Of a stretch of 17,320 bases of DNA, positions 1 to 6,813 are shown in pieces. The position numbers were made by a program, and so were the translations under genes. The DNA is taken from contig DKOA01000002.1 in the NCBI GenBank assembly GCA_002469895.1, forward strand, positions 31,013-48,332, in the 5' to 3' direction. Every line of letters starts with the position of its first letter. Position 1 is the first letter of the stretch. This DNA is from Opitutia bacterium UBA7374. GTDB lineage: Bacteria > Verrucomicrobiota > Verrucomicrobiia > Opitutales > Coraliomargaritaceae. The notes beneath the pieces are model-generated. The model was not told the origin of the DNA and did not search any database. It saw nothing but the letters and a program-made list of their open reading frames with translations.

Positions 1-503
1 TCGGTTCGACTCAAGTCCGACATGCGTGTGCCAATCTGCAGAGCGGCAGCACCCCCGGCAGCCAAAAGCTGCTGAGATGCCCGTTCATTACTGTGCCCCG
101 CCACGACATGTGCTACTTCATGGCCGATAACCGCAGCTAATTCATCATCGGTTTCGATAATATTTAACAAACCCGTGTAGACCGCCACCTTACCGCCTGC
201 CATAGCGAAAGCATTCAATTGTTCATCGTCCTCAAAGACAACAAACTCCCAATCCACAAAGCCCGGCATATCCGGCTCAGCCACTTTGGCAATCCGACGG
301 CCCACCCGCTGCACTTGGGCATTGAGTAAGGGGTCCTGCGATACCACATGCTCATGCTTGAGGGTAGAAAAGCTGATGGATGCAGACTGTGCCAACTCCT
401 CATTAGAAAGCAAGTGCAAGGCCGTCCTCCCGGTGTGCGGAACCGTTGTACAACCAAACAAAAAAAATAAGGTACTGAGGATGACTACAAAACGAACCAA
501 CAT
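1..503 (-). CDS. M48 family metallopeptidase, putative lipoprotein (C-terminus cut by window edge)
   Basis: A reading frame starts at ATG 503-501 and stays open to the window edge, giving the first 167 residues. Residues 1-18 form a lipoprotein signal: a basic start (MLVR), a hydrophobic stretch and the lipobox LFGC with Cys18 as the likely lipidated residue. Residues about 96-114 (NAFAMAGGKVAVYTGLL) and the zinc motif HEVAH at 128-132 (His128, Glu129, His132) are typical of M48 periplasmic peptidases of the BepA/LoiP type, which degrade or help assemble outer-membrane proteins. The third zinc ligand and the C-terminal half lie outside the window. No strong Shine-Dalgarno is visible. The gene is divergent from the aldolase gene, with about 150 bases between the two starts. 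The family is well supported; the specific role (envelope quality control) is inferred from the family. Confidence 0.85.
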   Translation of the reverse strand, partial: MLVRFVVILSTLFFLFGCTTVPHTGRTALHLLSNEELAQSASISFSTLKHEHVVSQDPLLNAQVQRVGRRIAKVAEPDMPGFVDWEFVVFEDDEQLNAFAMAGGKVAVYTGLLNIIETDDELAAVIGHEVAHVVAGHSNERASQQLLAAGGAAALQIGTRMSDLSRT

Positions 504-569
504 TTGCGCTAGGCTAGCAATAAATGTTAATGATGAGAAGAAGAATCACGCTCTATGGAAAATCATGTA

Positions 570-597
570 TTGAATCCATCCACACAGACCCTATGAA
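570..597 (+). promoter_or_regulatory. Candidate sigma-70-type promoter for the aldolase gene
   Basis: TTGAAT at 570-575 and TATGAA at 592-597 are separated by 16 bases, each matching four of six consensus positions. The pair sits about 57 bases upstream of the aldolase ATG in the divergent intergenic region. This is a weak pattern match only; no transcript evidence is available. Confidence 0.3.
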
Positions 598-654
598 AGA
601 ATGATCAGAATCCTGCATTATACGTAACTCTCTCAATAAAACCAAAAAACTAAG

Positions 655-1686
655 ATGCCAGTAGCCACGCCAAAACAATACGAAGCGATGATTGATGCTG
701 CCCAAAAGGGCAACTATGCCTATCCGGCGGTCAACATCACCTCGATTACTACCATTAACGCCGCCCTCAAGGCATTCGCTGATGCCAAATCAGACGGGAT
801 TATTCAAGTTTCCACCGGAGGGGGTCAATTTGCTTCCGGACTGAATGTGGCAGACGCCGCCTTCGGAGCCATCGTATTAGCCGAAGCCACTCACCTGCTG
901 GCAGAGAAATATGATATTCTTGTGGCATTGCACACCGATCACTGCCACCCGGCAAAAGTCGATTCTTTCCTAAAGCCGCTCCTTGAAGCATCCCGCAAGC
1001 GTATCGCAGGCGGCAAGGGTCCGCTCTTTCAATCGCATATGTTTGACGGTTCTGTTGTGTCACTTGCAGAAAACCTCGAGCAATCAAAGGCCCTCCTCAA
1101 AGAGTGCTCCGAACTGAATATTATTCTCGAAGTCGAAGCTGGTTGTGTCGGTGGCGAAGAGGACGGGCACGATACCTCCGGCCTGCCCGCTGAGAAACTC
1201 TACACCACACCAGAAGATATGCTGGAAGTCTACGAAGCACTTCAGCCCATCGGTCGCTTCATCTTTGCCGCAACCTTTGGCAACGTGCACGGCGCCTACA
1301 AGCCAGGAGCCGTTCAACTCAAGCCCACCATCCTGCGAGACGGACAAAAGGCAGTGACCGACAAACATGGCGCCGAAGCTTTGATGGATCTGGTATTCCA
1401 CGGAGGTTCCGGTTCTGATTTGAGCGACATCCGCGAGACTCTCGAATACGGGGTAATCAAAATGAACATTGATACTGACACCCAATACGCTTTCACCCGC
1501 CCGATTGTCACACACATCGGGGAAAATATTGAAGGCGTGCTCAAAATAGATGGTGAAGTCGGCAATAAAAAGACATACGATCCACGCAGCTATCTGAAGA
1601 AAGCAGAAAAGAACATGGCTGCACGCCTAATTCAAGCGGCTGAAGATCTTTGCTCCAACAGCAAGACCATCTTTGGCACCGTTTAA
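655..1686 (+). CDS. fbaA: Class II fructose-bisphosphate aldolase
   Basis: This cytoplasmic zinc enzyme reversibly cleaves fructose 1,6-bisphosphate to dihydroxyacetone phosphate and glyceraldehyde 3-phosphate in glycolysis and gluconeogenesis. The 343-residue length fits class II aldolases (E. coli FbaA is about 359). The motif HTDHC at 93-97 supplies the catalytic Asp95 and zinc ligand His96. The motif NVHGAY supplies His212 and FHGGSGS supplies His249, the other expected zinc ligands. LEVEAGCVGGEEDG (159-171) is the usual acidic active-site loop. The ATG start is preceded by an A-rich leader without a clear Shine-Dalgarno. The next gene on the same strand is a probable PPi-type PEP carboxykinase, suggesting a central-carbon pair, though hairpins between them may separate transcription. 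The family assignment is secure; the exact sugar-phosphate preference is assumed from the family. Confidence 0.95.
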   Translation: MPVATPKQYEAMIDAAQKGNYAYPAVNITSITTINAALKAFADAKSDGIIQVSTGGGQFASGLNVADAAFGAIVLAEATHLLAEKYDILVALHTDHCHPAKVDSFLKPLLEASRKRIAGGKGPLFQSHMFDGSVVSLAENLEQSKALLKECSELNIILEVEAGCVGGEEDGHDTSGLPAEKLYTTPEDMLEVYEALQPIGRFIFAATFGNVHGAYKPGAVQLKPTILRDGQKAVTDKHGAEALMDLVFHGGSGSDLSDIRETLEYGVIKMNIDTDTQYAFTRPIVTHIGENIEGVLKIDGEVGNKKTYDPRSYLKKAEKNMAARLIQAAEDLCSNSKTIFGTV

Positions 1687-1706
1687 AGAAGATCGTCTAT
1701 TTGCTT

Positions 1707-1760
1707 CCGGCAACGGGGATCACAACCGTTGCCGGATTTAACTGCCCAATTCATTTGGGC
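1707..1760 (+). terminator. Two successive hairpins after the aldolase gene
   Basis: A perfect 10-bp inverted repeat (CCGGCAACGG at 1707-1716, CCGTTGCCGG at 1726-1735, 9-base loop) begins 20 bases after the aldolase stop. It is followed by a second 6-bp stem (GCCCAA 1744-1749, TTGGGC 1755-1760, 5-base loop). Neither is followed by a long T run, so this could be a weak or Rho-assisted terminator, or an mRNA-stabilising or attenuating element between the two metabolic genes. Confidence 0.5.
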
Positions 1761-1853
1761 GAGAAACCTGCTACAGACAGTAATCTAGCACCGACCACGA
1801 AAGAAAATCCTACAGTAAAAACAATCTAGGCACTCTTGGCCTGCACATTTATC

Positions 1854-4800
1854 ATGATCGACTTCAAGACACAACTCGGCCTAGACCCACAAACAGCAGA
1901 TTCATCACACGATAAAGAGACACTGCTCGACTATGTAAACCTGAAGCTGACTGCCATCGGGCAACCGGTCTATGGAGACATCGAAGATCACGCATTCTAC
2001 AGCTTAGGCAAATCTCTGCTCGCCAGTTATCAGGAAAAATCCCGCTTGCTTGCCGACTACCTGCCCCCCTGCGACCAACGCATTCAGGACTTCCTTGGGC
2101 GCTACTTTTCCGACCTCTCCGCTGAGGAAACGCCTCAACTACACAATCTCACTCTGGTCCTGGACAGGCACGGCCTAGCGCGAACACTTTCGTTGCCGGC
2201 GGAGGGCGATCACTTCTCCTCCGATATTATTGATTCTTACCGCATCGAACAAGGTGTGCTGCATAACCCGAAAAGCGACCGCCGCACGACAAAGGGTGTC
2301 TTTCATGTCGCTGAGGGAGGGTTGCCCATACCAAACGACAAAAAATCGGTACCAAAGATAGCCGCTGCACGCCTTCTGCGCAAAGCGCTCGAAACCGCCC
2401 CGGAAGCCCTGCGTACATTGCCTTTCCTCGCCCACACGGATAAACCTGCGCAGACCTGGACCTCCCTCCTGCTCCGCCCCGTAGTCCTCCCCGAGGTCAA
2501 CGGCCACAGCGAAGAAAAGACCATGGAGGTACGCTTCTTCGCGCCCGGTAACATGGTCAGTAACCTCGATTTTGTGGAGTCCATCTTCGGCAACGGCGGT
2601 GACCCTTTCCTTCCCGATAACGATGCCGGTCTCCAACCCAAAAACTGGACGGGAACAAGCGGTTGCGTCATCCTCGCACCACACCTCATCGGTACCACCA
2701 AAAAAGAGCTTGGCCTTCCCCATATCGCCGAGGCTACTGAACGCCAAAAGCGCGATGGCATGTGCTGGGAAAAAGAAGACGAACTCTATAACGATGGTTC
2801 CGCGTTTAAGATTACTTGCCGAGACATCTCCGGCTGTGTGGTAACCGCGATTGCTGACAACTACTTTGGCTACTGCAAAAAAGAAGTGAAAACACAGATC
2901 GGCTTCTCCGCCAATTTAATGGGCAACGCCGAAGAAGAACACGCTGGCGGTACCATTGCCTTTACCGGATACGACCTTGGGGAAGACTTTAAACTGAGCC
3001 GCTTCTTTCCCGTCGTCGACCAAACCTTTGCCGGGCTGATCGATTCTTACGGCGAGCGGATCAACGTCCATCCGGAAGGTTATGCCACCGATAAGAACTT
3101 TCCCGATATCATCTATCTTCCGGAAGATGCTCGCATCGAGCTAAACCCACAAAAGATTAGTTGGGAAAAGGAGGGCGCCGAACAGACCATCAAGCTACTC
3201 CCCAAACACACCTATATTCTGCCATCCGGATATAAGGTGGAGATGATCAAGCCTGCCGACGGGCGTCGCTGGCGCCTAGTCGGGCACACTGCCGAGAGCC
3301 GCGTTTGCCACAAGCCGTGTACCGTCTCGGGTGGTGGTAAATCGGAAATCTCTAAACCCATCACCGATGCCATCATCGCCGGCCCTGTCTTTATTAACGA
3401 CTTTGAAAAAGACATCGACCTCGCTGAAACCATCATCAATCGGGACTACAGCGACCGTTTCCGCAACCCCGACGGGCGCGATCCAAATTCCCGCCCCCTT
3501 CTTGCCAAAGACCGTTCCCTCGGATCAGTCATCAAGTTACTCACACCCTCCAAAATTGACTATACAGATGCCTACAATGAATGGCTTCAGTCGATCCCCC
3601 TGCAAGTCAAAGAACTGGTATTAATCATCAAACGCTACCACAAAGAGGACTGGGGCGACGACTGGAGAAGTCGCTTCAGCGTAGACCTAATCAACGGAGA
3701 GTGCGGCAACGAGCTTCGCTACCGTAACCATCCTATTATTACCCAGTATCTCCGAGTCGGCTATACGGATACCGGAGCATGGCGAACCTTCGGCTTACGC
3801 AAAGACTTCGTGCCGGCTACCAAGATCTCTCTGGAGGATGATATTACAGCTTCCACCGTTGCTCCTGCATCCTCGATCAACCATCTACCTGTCGGTTGGA
3901 CTGCGCCATCAGCTAAATTCGTATACAACTGCGAATACCGCTTTTTTCAGCGTCCTGACGATGCCGTCATCCGCGGCTACGATAAGCAAGCAGAGAGCGA
4001 CCTCGCCTCCGGTGGCAGCTTCCTTAGCAATTACGAACCACTTGACGCGGAACACGGGAAAAACGAAATCGAAGACGCCATCCGCTTCGAGCAGTATACT
4101 GCACCCTTGCGTGACCTTGTTCAGCGCTTTAACGACACGCCCTCCGGCAGCTATTATTCTACACCCGCCTATCCTCGGATGGTTGATGGCAAGCCAACCA
4201 AAAATCCACGTTACCTGCAGGTGCGGCCCGACCTTAAAGACCCGCGCGCCCTCTACCTCGCAGAAATGAGCACTCGGCTCTACCGACGTCAGGATCTGCA
4301 CTCTCCAATCCTTCGCCCTGTCACTTCCATATTGCCGGGCCGTCGTAATAACCCAGCCGAACCAGAAGCCGGTGTTAAACCGCTGAGTACTTTTAATCCC
4401 ATCCACCATATGGAACTGCCGGAGCTCTTCATGGAGTTTATTACCAGTATTACTGGCAAGTCTCCCTCCACCACCGGTGCTGGTTCCGAAGGCGCATTGA
4501 CCAAAGGCCCCTTTAACGCACTGCCCCCGATCTATGATCTTAATGCTGCGCTCGTCGCCTACTTGGCTACGATGCAACCGGCCTTCATCACTGCAGCCGG
4601 ATACGTCGGCCCTAAATTCCGAGTTGATCACGACATCAGCTTACTCGTACCCGAGATCTGGTGCCGCATGCGCCCAGAAGAGGCCAACCCGCAATGGCTA
4701 CTGGAAAATGGCTTCCTCGAAAAAATGGAAGATTTCGAGTACGATGGGAAGACGGTTAAAGCCAGTATTCTCGGATCCCGTATAACAGCGAAATTTGTCC

Positions 4801-5312
4801 GCATCTTCTTCGGGCGCGTCTTTAACAGTCCGGAAACCGTCTTTGAAGATGCCATGCTCAAGCCTGAGTTACAGGACATGGAAACTTTTGTCGATGGAAT
4901 GGAGACCGTCATCCTCGCTCACAAAGTCGCCGCACAAAACTATTTTGAAGACGGCTCCATTGAACAAGCCTGTCTTCCCCTCAAGGCACTCCTTCACATT
5001 ATGGTGGAAGGTCACTATGAAGGCAAAGATCTGCAGGATCCTGAAATTCGTGCACTGTTTACCCGCGAATCCATGCTCCAGAGTGATTGGTACAAGGCCC
5101 GCCTGCAAAGCCAGCAAGAAGCAGACATCGCATCCTGGCAGCGGCACGTGGAATACCTTGAGCAATTCCTTGCCCGTCCGACGCACGCCAATGTAGCACA
5201 AAGACTTGGTATCGATTCACGCCTCGCAGCCGCTCGAGAATCACTCTCTACAGCCAGTGCGCCGGAGTATGTCGAATCACTAATCGGCACACTTGGCCGA
5301 CAGCCTTTCTAA
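1854..5312 (+). CDS. Probable PPi-type phosphoenolpyruvate carboxykinase (large, about 1,152 residues)
   Basis: This very large soluble protein has no signal peptide or membrane segment. Its length and overall appearance fit the pyrophosphate-dependent PEP carboxykinases described from Entamoeba and Propionibacterium (about 1,100-1,150 residues), which interconvert oxaloacetate plus PPi with PEP, phosphate and CO2. Visible blocks that look conserved, numbered from the ATG at 1854, are a Gly/Asn-rich block from about residue 229 (FAPGNMVSNLDFVESIFGN), CHKPCTVSGGGKSEISKP around 486-503 with a Gly-Gly-Gly-Lys turn, and a P-loop-like GKSPSTTGAGSEGALTKG from about 868. The assignment comes from recalled family features, not alignment. 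An in-frame TTG at 1836 would add six residues; ATG 1854 is preferred as the commoner codon, and neither start has a good Shine-Dalgarno. The neighbouring aldolase supports a glycolytic/gluconeogenic role. The alternative is an uncharacterised large protein of the same size class. Confidence 0.62.
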   Translation: MIDFKTQLGLDPQTADSSHDKETLLDYVNLKLTAIGQPVYGDIEDHAFYSLGKSLLASYQEKSRLLADYLPPCDQRIQDFLGRYFSDLSAEETPQLHNLTLVLDRHGLARTLSLPAEGDHFSSDIIDSYRIEQGVLHNPKSDRRTTKGVFHVAEGGLPIPNDKKSVPKIAAARLLRKALETAPEALRTLPFLAHTDKPAQTWTSLLLRPVVLPEVNGHSEEKTMEVRFFAPGNMVSNLDFVESIFGNGGDPFLPDNDAGLQPKNWTGTSGCVILAPHLIGTTKKELGLPHIAEATERQKRDGMCWEKEDELYNDGSAFKITCRDISGCVVTAIADNYFGYCKKEVKTQIGFSANLMGNAEEEHAGGTIAFTGYDLGEDFKLSRFFPVVDQTFAGLIDSYGERINVHPEGYATDKNFPDIIYLPEDARIELNPQKISWEKEGAEQTIKLLPKHTYILPSGYKVEMIKPADGRRWRLVGHTAESRVCHKPCTVSGGGKSEISKPITDAIIAGPVFINDFEKDIDLAETIINRDYSDRFRNPDGRDPNSRPLLAKDRSLGSVIKLLTPSKIDYTDAYNEWLQSIPLQVKELVLIIKRYHKEDWGDDWRSRFSVDLINGECGNELRYRNHPIITQYLRVGYTDTGAWRTFGLRKDFVPATKISLEDDITASTVAPASSINHLPVGWTAPSAKFVYNCEYRFFQRPDDAVIRGYDKQAESDLASGGSFLSNYEPLDAEHGKNEIEDAIRFEQYTAPLRDLVQRFNDTPSGSYYSTPAYPRMVDGKPTKNPRYLQVRPDLKDPRALYLAEMSTRLYRRQDLHSPILRPVTSILPGRRNNPAEPEAGVKPLSTFNPIHHMELPELFMEFITSITGKSPSTTGAGSEGALTKGPFNALPPIYDLNAALVAYLATMQPAFITAAGYVGPKFRVDHDISLLVPEIWCRMRPEEANPQWLLENGFLEKMEDFEYDGKTVKASILGSRITAKFVRIFFGRVFNSPETVFEDAMLKPELQDMETFVDGMETVILAHKVAAQNYFEDGSIEQACLPLKALLHIMVEGHYEGKDLQDPEIRALFTRESMLQSDWYKARLQSQQEADIASWQRHVEYLEQFLARPTHANVAQRLGIDSRLAAARESLSTASAPEYVESLIGTLGRQPF

Positions 5313-5409
5313 ACAAACTCGAAAGACTGTCCACAGGCGTGCACTCTAATTAACAGGAACTAAATTACGCTGCATCACCGGTTCCAGAGAGAAAACAGTC
5401 GGTCTAACT

Positions 5410-6051
5410 TTAGGAGTGCAGTGCCCTGTAGAGCGCTTCCATTTGGACGGCATCCTTGATACCGGGAGCCGTCTCAACACCGCTGTTGACATCAACAAAA
5501 GAAGTTCCACTGGCAGCCAGAGCAGCCTGAATATTGTCTGGCCCAATTCCCCCGGCAAGAATCCAGCGTATCGCTTGATAGGATTCACGAAGGGTACGAA
5601 AACCGGCCCAATCGCCGGTTTTTCCCGTGCCACCTACCTGCCCGGCGGAATAACTGTCCATCACAACCGTATCGGTAAACTCTAAGATAACCTCTGGAAA
5701 CAGCTGATCCGGCTTTAGACGTGGGGCAAACCATAACCGCTCCCGGCCAGCCAAACCACTCCATACGGCAAGTGATGCCAGCGAAGCTTCCCCCCGTGCA
5801 TGGATTTGGTAGGCGCCAAACCCAGCTGCACTGAAGGACTCCATTTCCTCGGATGATGGCTCTACTGAGACCAATACGCATCGCTCTTTCGGGACTGCAG
5901 AGGCTAATTCGACCGCTCGCTCAAGAGTAATTGCGCGTGGTGAACCGGGATAGACAATGAAACCAAAATAGTCGGCTCCGGAGGTCAGAGCTAAGTCCAC
6001 ATCCTCTTCGCGGGTTAGACCGCATATCTTTGTTGTGATTGGTTGATACAT
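5410..6051 (-). CDS. trpF: Phosphoribosylanthranilate isomerase
   Basis: This cytoplasmic TIM-barrel enzyme of tryptophan biosynthesis carries out the Amadori rearrangement of N-(5'-phosphoribosyl)anthranilate to CdRP. The 213-residue length is normal for a stand-alone TrpF. The N-terminal strand KICGLT places the general base at Cys10. FIVYPGSPRAI (31-41) is the usual Ser-Pro-Arg loop. VVMDS places the general acid at Asp132, followed by the glycine-rich GQVGGTGKTGDW loop. LAGGIGPDNI (165-174) and FVDVNSGVE (185-193) form the phosphate-binding end of the barrel. No other trp genes lie nearby, so this is an isolated trpF convergent with the large PEPCK-like gene. Its upstream region contains an 18-bp AT-rich palindrome 32 bases before the start, a possible control site. 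The assignment is secure. Confidence 0.95.
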   Translation of the reverse strand: MYQPITTKICGLTREEDVDLALTSGADYFGFIVYPGSPRAITLERAVELASAVPKERCVLVSVEPSSEEMESFSAAGFGAYQIHARGEASLASLAVWSGLAGRERLWFAPRLKPDQLFPEVILEFTDTVVMDSYSAGQVGGTGKTGDWAGFRTLRESYQAIRWILAGGIGPDNIQAALAASGTSFVDVNSGVETAPGIKDAVQMEALYRALHS

Positions 6052-6082
6052 TAGGGGCAGGTTACTTAATTAATAAGAAACC

Positions 6083-6100
6083 AATATATTCGAATATATT
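6083..6100. promoter_or_regulatory. 18-bp perfect palindrome upstream of trpF
   Basis: AATATATTCGAATATATT is its own reverse complement over 18 bases, and a second small palindrome (TTAATTAA, 6067-6074) lies between it and the trpF start. The location, 32 bases upstream of the trpF ATG, would suit an operator or a melting-prone promoter element. A symmetric operator is inferred; the AT richness makes chance symmetry more likely than in mixed sequence. Confidence 0.35.
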
Positions 6101-6170
6101 TTTAGTACAAGGGCGATGCAGGGTATTGGGAGAATTTGCCTCCTTTTCAGTTTTTGATTATCTATTTGTT

Positions 6171-6187
6171 CAGCAGAAATTCTGCTG
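6171..6187. promoter_or_regulatory. 17-bp dyad (8+1+8) upstream of the tandem-AP2 gene
   Basis: CAGCAGAA and TTCTGCTG form a perfect 8-bp inverted repeat around a single central A, 93 bases before the ATG of the AP2-like gene. Mixed base composition makes the symmetry less easily explained by chance. The near-absent spacer suggests a protein-binding operator rather than an RNA hairpin; which protein would bind is unknown. Confidence 0.4.
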
Positions 6188-6280
6188 CATTGTACTTGTT
6201 AAGAGTTATCAACCTTCATCAAACCAACTAGATCAATCGGGGTTGCGCTATCTGGCCCTATAAACCGAAGGAAGTGTATT

Positions 6281-6766
6281 ATGCCACGTAGTAAAGAAAA
6301 CAAAGGTATCAGCCGGATTGACTCAAAAACCACACATGGATGGTTTGTCCGCGGGTATCGAAACGGAAAAACCTACTCGCGACTATTCAGTGATCGCAAG
6401 TACGGCAGCAAAAGCAAAGCGCTCAGCGCTGCCAAGGCTTACCGGGACGAGCTAAAGCAAGAATTAGCAGCTATCCCCAAGAAACCCCGTCATCGACGAA
6501 TCGTAGTATCGGATAAACGGAATTCAACGGGTGAACTCGGAGTATCGCGAACGACCAAAACCAGCCCCAACGGAAACCACCACGAGTGCTACTCTGTCAG
6601 TTGGCGGCCAGAGTCAGGGGTGCAAAAGTGCACCTCATTCTCCATCCGAAAATACGGCGAAAAAAAGGCCTTCAAGCTGGCCGTTGAACTTCGCCGTAAA
6701 ATGATGCGGGAAATTCATGGAGCCCACTTTTACCGAAAGTTAAGTGAGCAAAAGAAATCGAAATAA
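6281..6766 (+). CDS. Small basic protein with two AP2-like DNA-binding modules
   Basis: A 161-residue, Lys/Arg-rich protein. The first module (about residues 8-57) begins NKGISRI, has WFVRGYRNGK followed by SRLFSDRKYGSKSKAL, and ends in a helix AAKAYRDEL. This is the pattern of bacterial AP2 domains: a three-stranded sheet ending in K.F...K.G, then a helix with A..YRDEL. A second, more divergent copy (about 83-142) runs GELGVSRT, YSVSWRPESGVQK, TSFSIRKYGEKKAF, KLAVELRRKM. Bacterial AP2 modules usually sit on homing endonucleases or integrases, but no HNH or integrase domain is present here, so a DNA-binding or regulatory role is inferred. A clear Shine-Dalgarno (AAGGAAG, 6268-6274) sits six bases before the ATG, unlike most neighbours. 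It stands alone between trpF and the convergent M16 peptidase gene. Family call fairly good; target unknown. Confidence 0.75.
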   Translation: MPRSKENKGISRIDSKTTHGWFVRGYRNGKTYSRLFSDRKYGSKSKALSAAKAYRDELKQELAAIPKKPRHRRIVVSDKRNSTGELGVSRTTKTSPNGNHHECYSVSWRPESGVQKCTSFSIRKYGEKKAFKLAVELRRKMMREIHGAHFYRKLSEQKKSK

Positions 6767-6813
6767 AACGACTCCTGAACGGATCGATCGAAGTCATAAA
6801 AGATCCCGATAGA

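Noticed and set aside
286..573. 95-codon plus-strand frame at the left edge
   Set aside because: It is antisense to the M48 lipoprotein gene, whose signal peptide and HEVAH motif are clear.
3909..4631. Long minus-strand open frame (240 codons) inside the PEPCK-like gene
   Set aside because: It lies fully antisense to a well-supported gene, shows no recognisable motif and is explained by codon bias leaving the opposite strand open. The same applies to 2175-2747 and several shorter frames.
5325..5420. Interleaved inverted repeats (GACTGT/ACAGTC and TGCACTC/GAGTGCA) between the PEPCK-like gene and trpF
   Set aside because: Loops exceed 60 bases and the pairs interleave as in a pseudoknot; the stems are short enough to be chance. 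I could not support a terminator or riboswitch here.
6039..6263. 74-codon plus-strand frame between trpF and the AP2-like gene
   Set aside because: It overlaps the trpF start, has no ribosome-binding site, no recognisable domain and an odd Cys/aromatic composition. The region is better read as a regulatory intergenic stretch with palindromes.
6780..6806. GGATC/GATCC pair in the convergent gap between the AP2-like and M16 genes
   Set aside because: Only a 5-bp stem with a 16-base loop in a GATC-rich stretch; too weak to call a terminator.
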